NCBI GenBank assembly: GCA_025360895.1
Contig: JANYBF010000035.1
Location: 1-6,175 of the forward strand
DNA length: 6,175 bases
DNA from: Verrucomicrobiota bacterium
Lineage (GTDB): Bacteria; Verrucomicrobiota; Verrucomicrobiia; Limisphaerales; JADLHS01
Reading direction: 5' to 3'
Shown: in pieces, positions 6,110 to 6,175 of the stretch
How positions within the stretch are numbered: the stretch's first letter is position 1
Layout of the letters: each line of letters starts with the position of its first letter
Made by a program: the position numbers and the translations under genes
Notes under the pieces: model-generated
Seen by the model: the letters and a program-made list of their open reading frames with translations, nothing else
What the model was told of the DNA's origin: nothing
The model's database searches: none

Positions 6110-6175
6110 TCATTTCACTTTGATTTTGAACGCCCACGCGTAGGAGCATTGGGATGGACGTGCTTTGTGGTTGGG
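6110..6175 (-). CDS. Possible C-terminal end of an upstream gene (partial, unidentified)
   Basis: From the right edge one minus-strand frame gives 21 codons ending SYAWAFKIKVK and a TGA at 6110-6112. The alternating hydrophobic and basic end looks like a final beta-strand of a real protein, and the 128-bp gap to the beta-helix start would be ordinary. However, the other two frames are also open over most of this short stretch, so the call rests on appearance only. I recognise no family. Confidence 0.22.
   Translation of the reverse strand, partial: PNHKARPSQCSYAWAFKIKVK

Noticed and set aside
1..6175. tRNA, rRNA, CRISPR array, insertion sequence or transposase
   Set aside because: I saw no cloverleaf-like sequence, regularly spaced direct repeats, transposase-like motif or paired terminal inverted repeats.

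Overview
The window is a GC-rich bacterial chromosomal segment in which every gene I can support lies on the minus strand, so transcription runs from high to low coordinates. The mix suggests the Planctomycetes-Verrucomicrobia group, most likely a soil or freshwater verrucomicrobium. It combines a sigma-70 factor with a long Lys/Ala-rich N-terminal extension, broken RHS/YD-repeat sequence, a large secreted right-handed beta-helix protein and a secreted NHL beta-propeller. Shine-Dalgarno sites are weak or absent. The taxonomic call is an inference from style, not from a marker gene.

Layout in transcription order. At the right edge (6110-6175) there may be the last 21 codons of an unidentified gene. 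Next is a secreted carbohydrate-active-type beta-helix protein of 725 aa (3804-5981). A gene-poor stretch of about 970 bp follows (2834-3803). It holds an orphan RHS core C-terminus (3134-3307), a YD-repeat fragment broken by a stop codon (2879-3118), GC-rich hairpins and roughly 500 bp I cannot identify. Then come a sigma-70 family RNA polymerase factor (1661-2833, 390 aa) and, 24 bp downstream, adenine phosphoribosyltransferase apt (1100-1636), probably co-transcribed. After a possible terminator and promoter in the 957-1099 gap, a secreted NHL-repeat protein (1-956) runs off the left edge with only its last residues missing.

The sigma factor and apt are housekeeping or regulatory genes. 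The two secreted proteins are separate units, and nothing here shows that they work together. The most interesting points are the following. RHS debris sits immediately upstream of, and in frame with, the sigma gene. The RHS fragments are in the wrong order. The sigma N-terminus carries about five short degenerate repeats, and its -10 recognition helix resembles group 2 factors at one key position. The NHL protein appears to keep the zinc and active-site residues of peptidylglycine amidating lyase. I found no convincing evidence of a new defence, mobile or RNA system.
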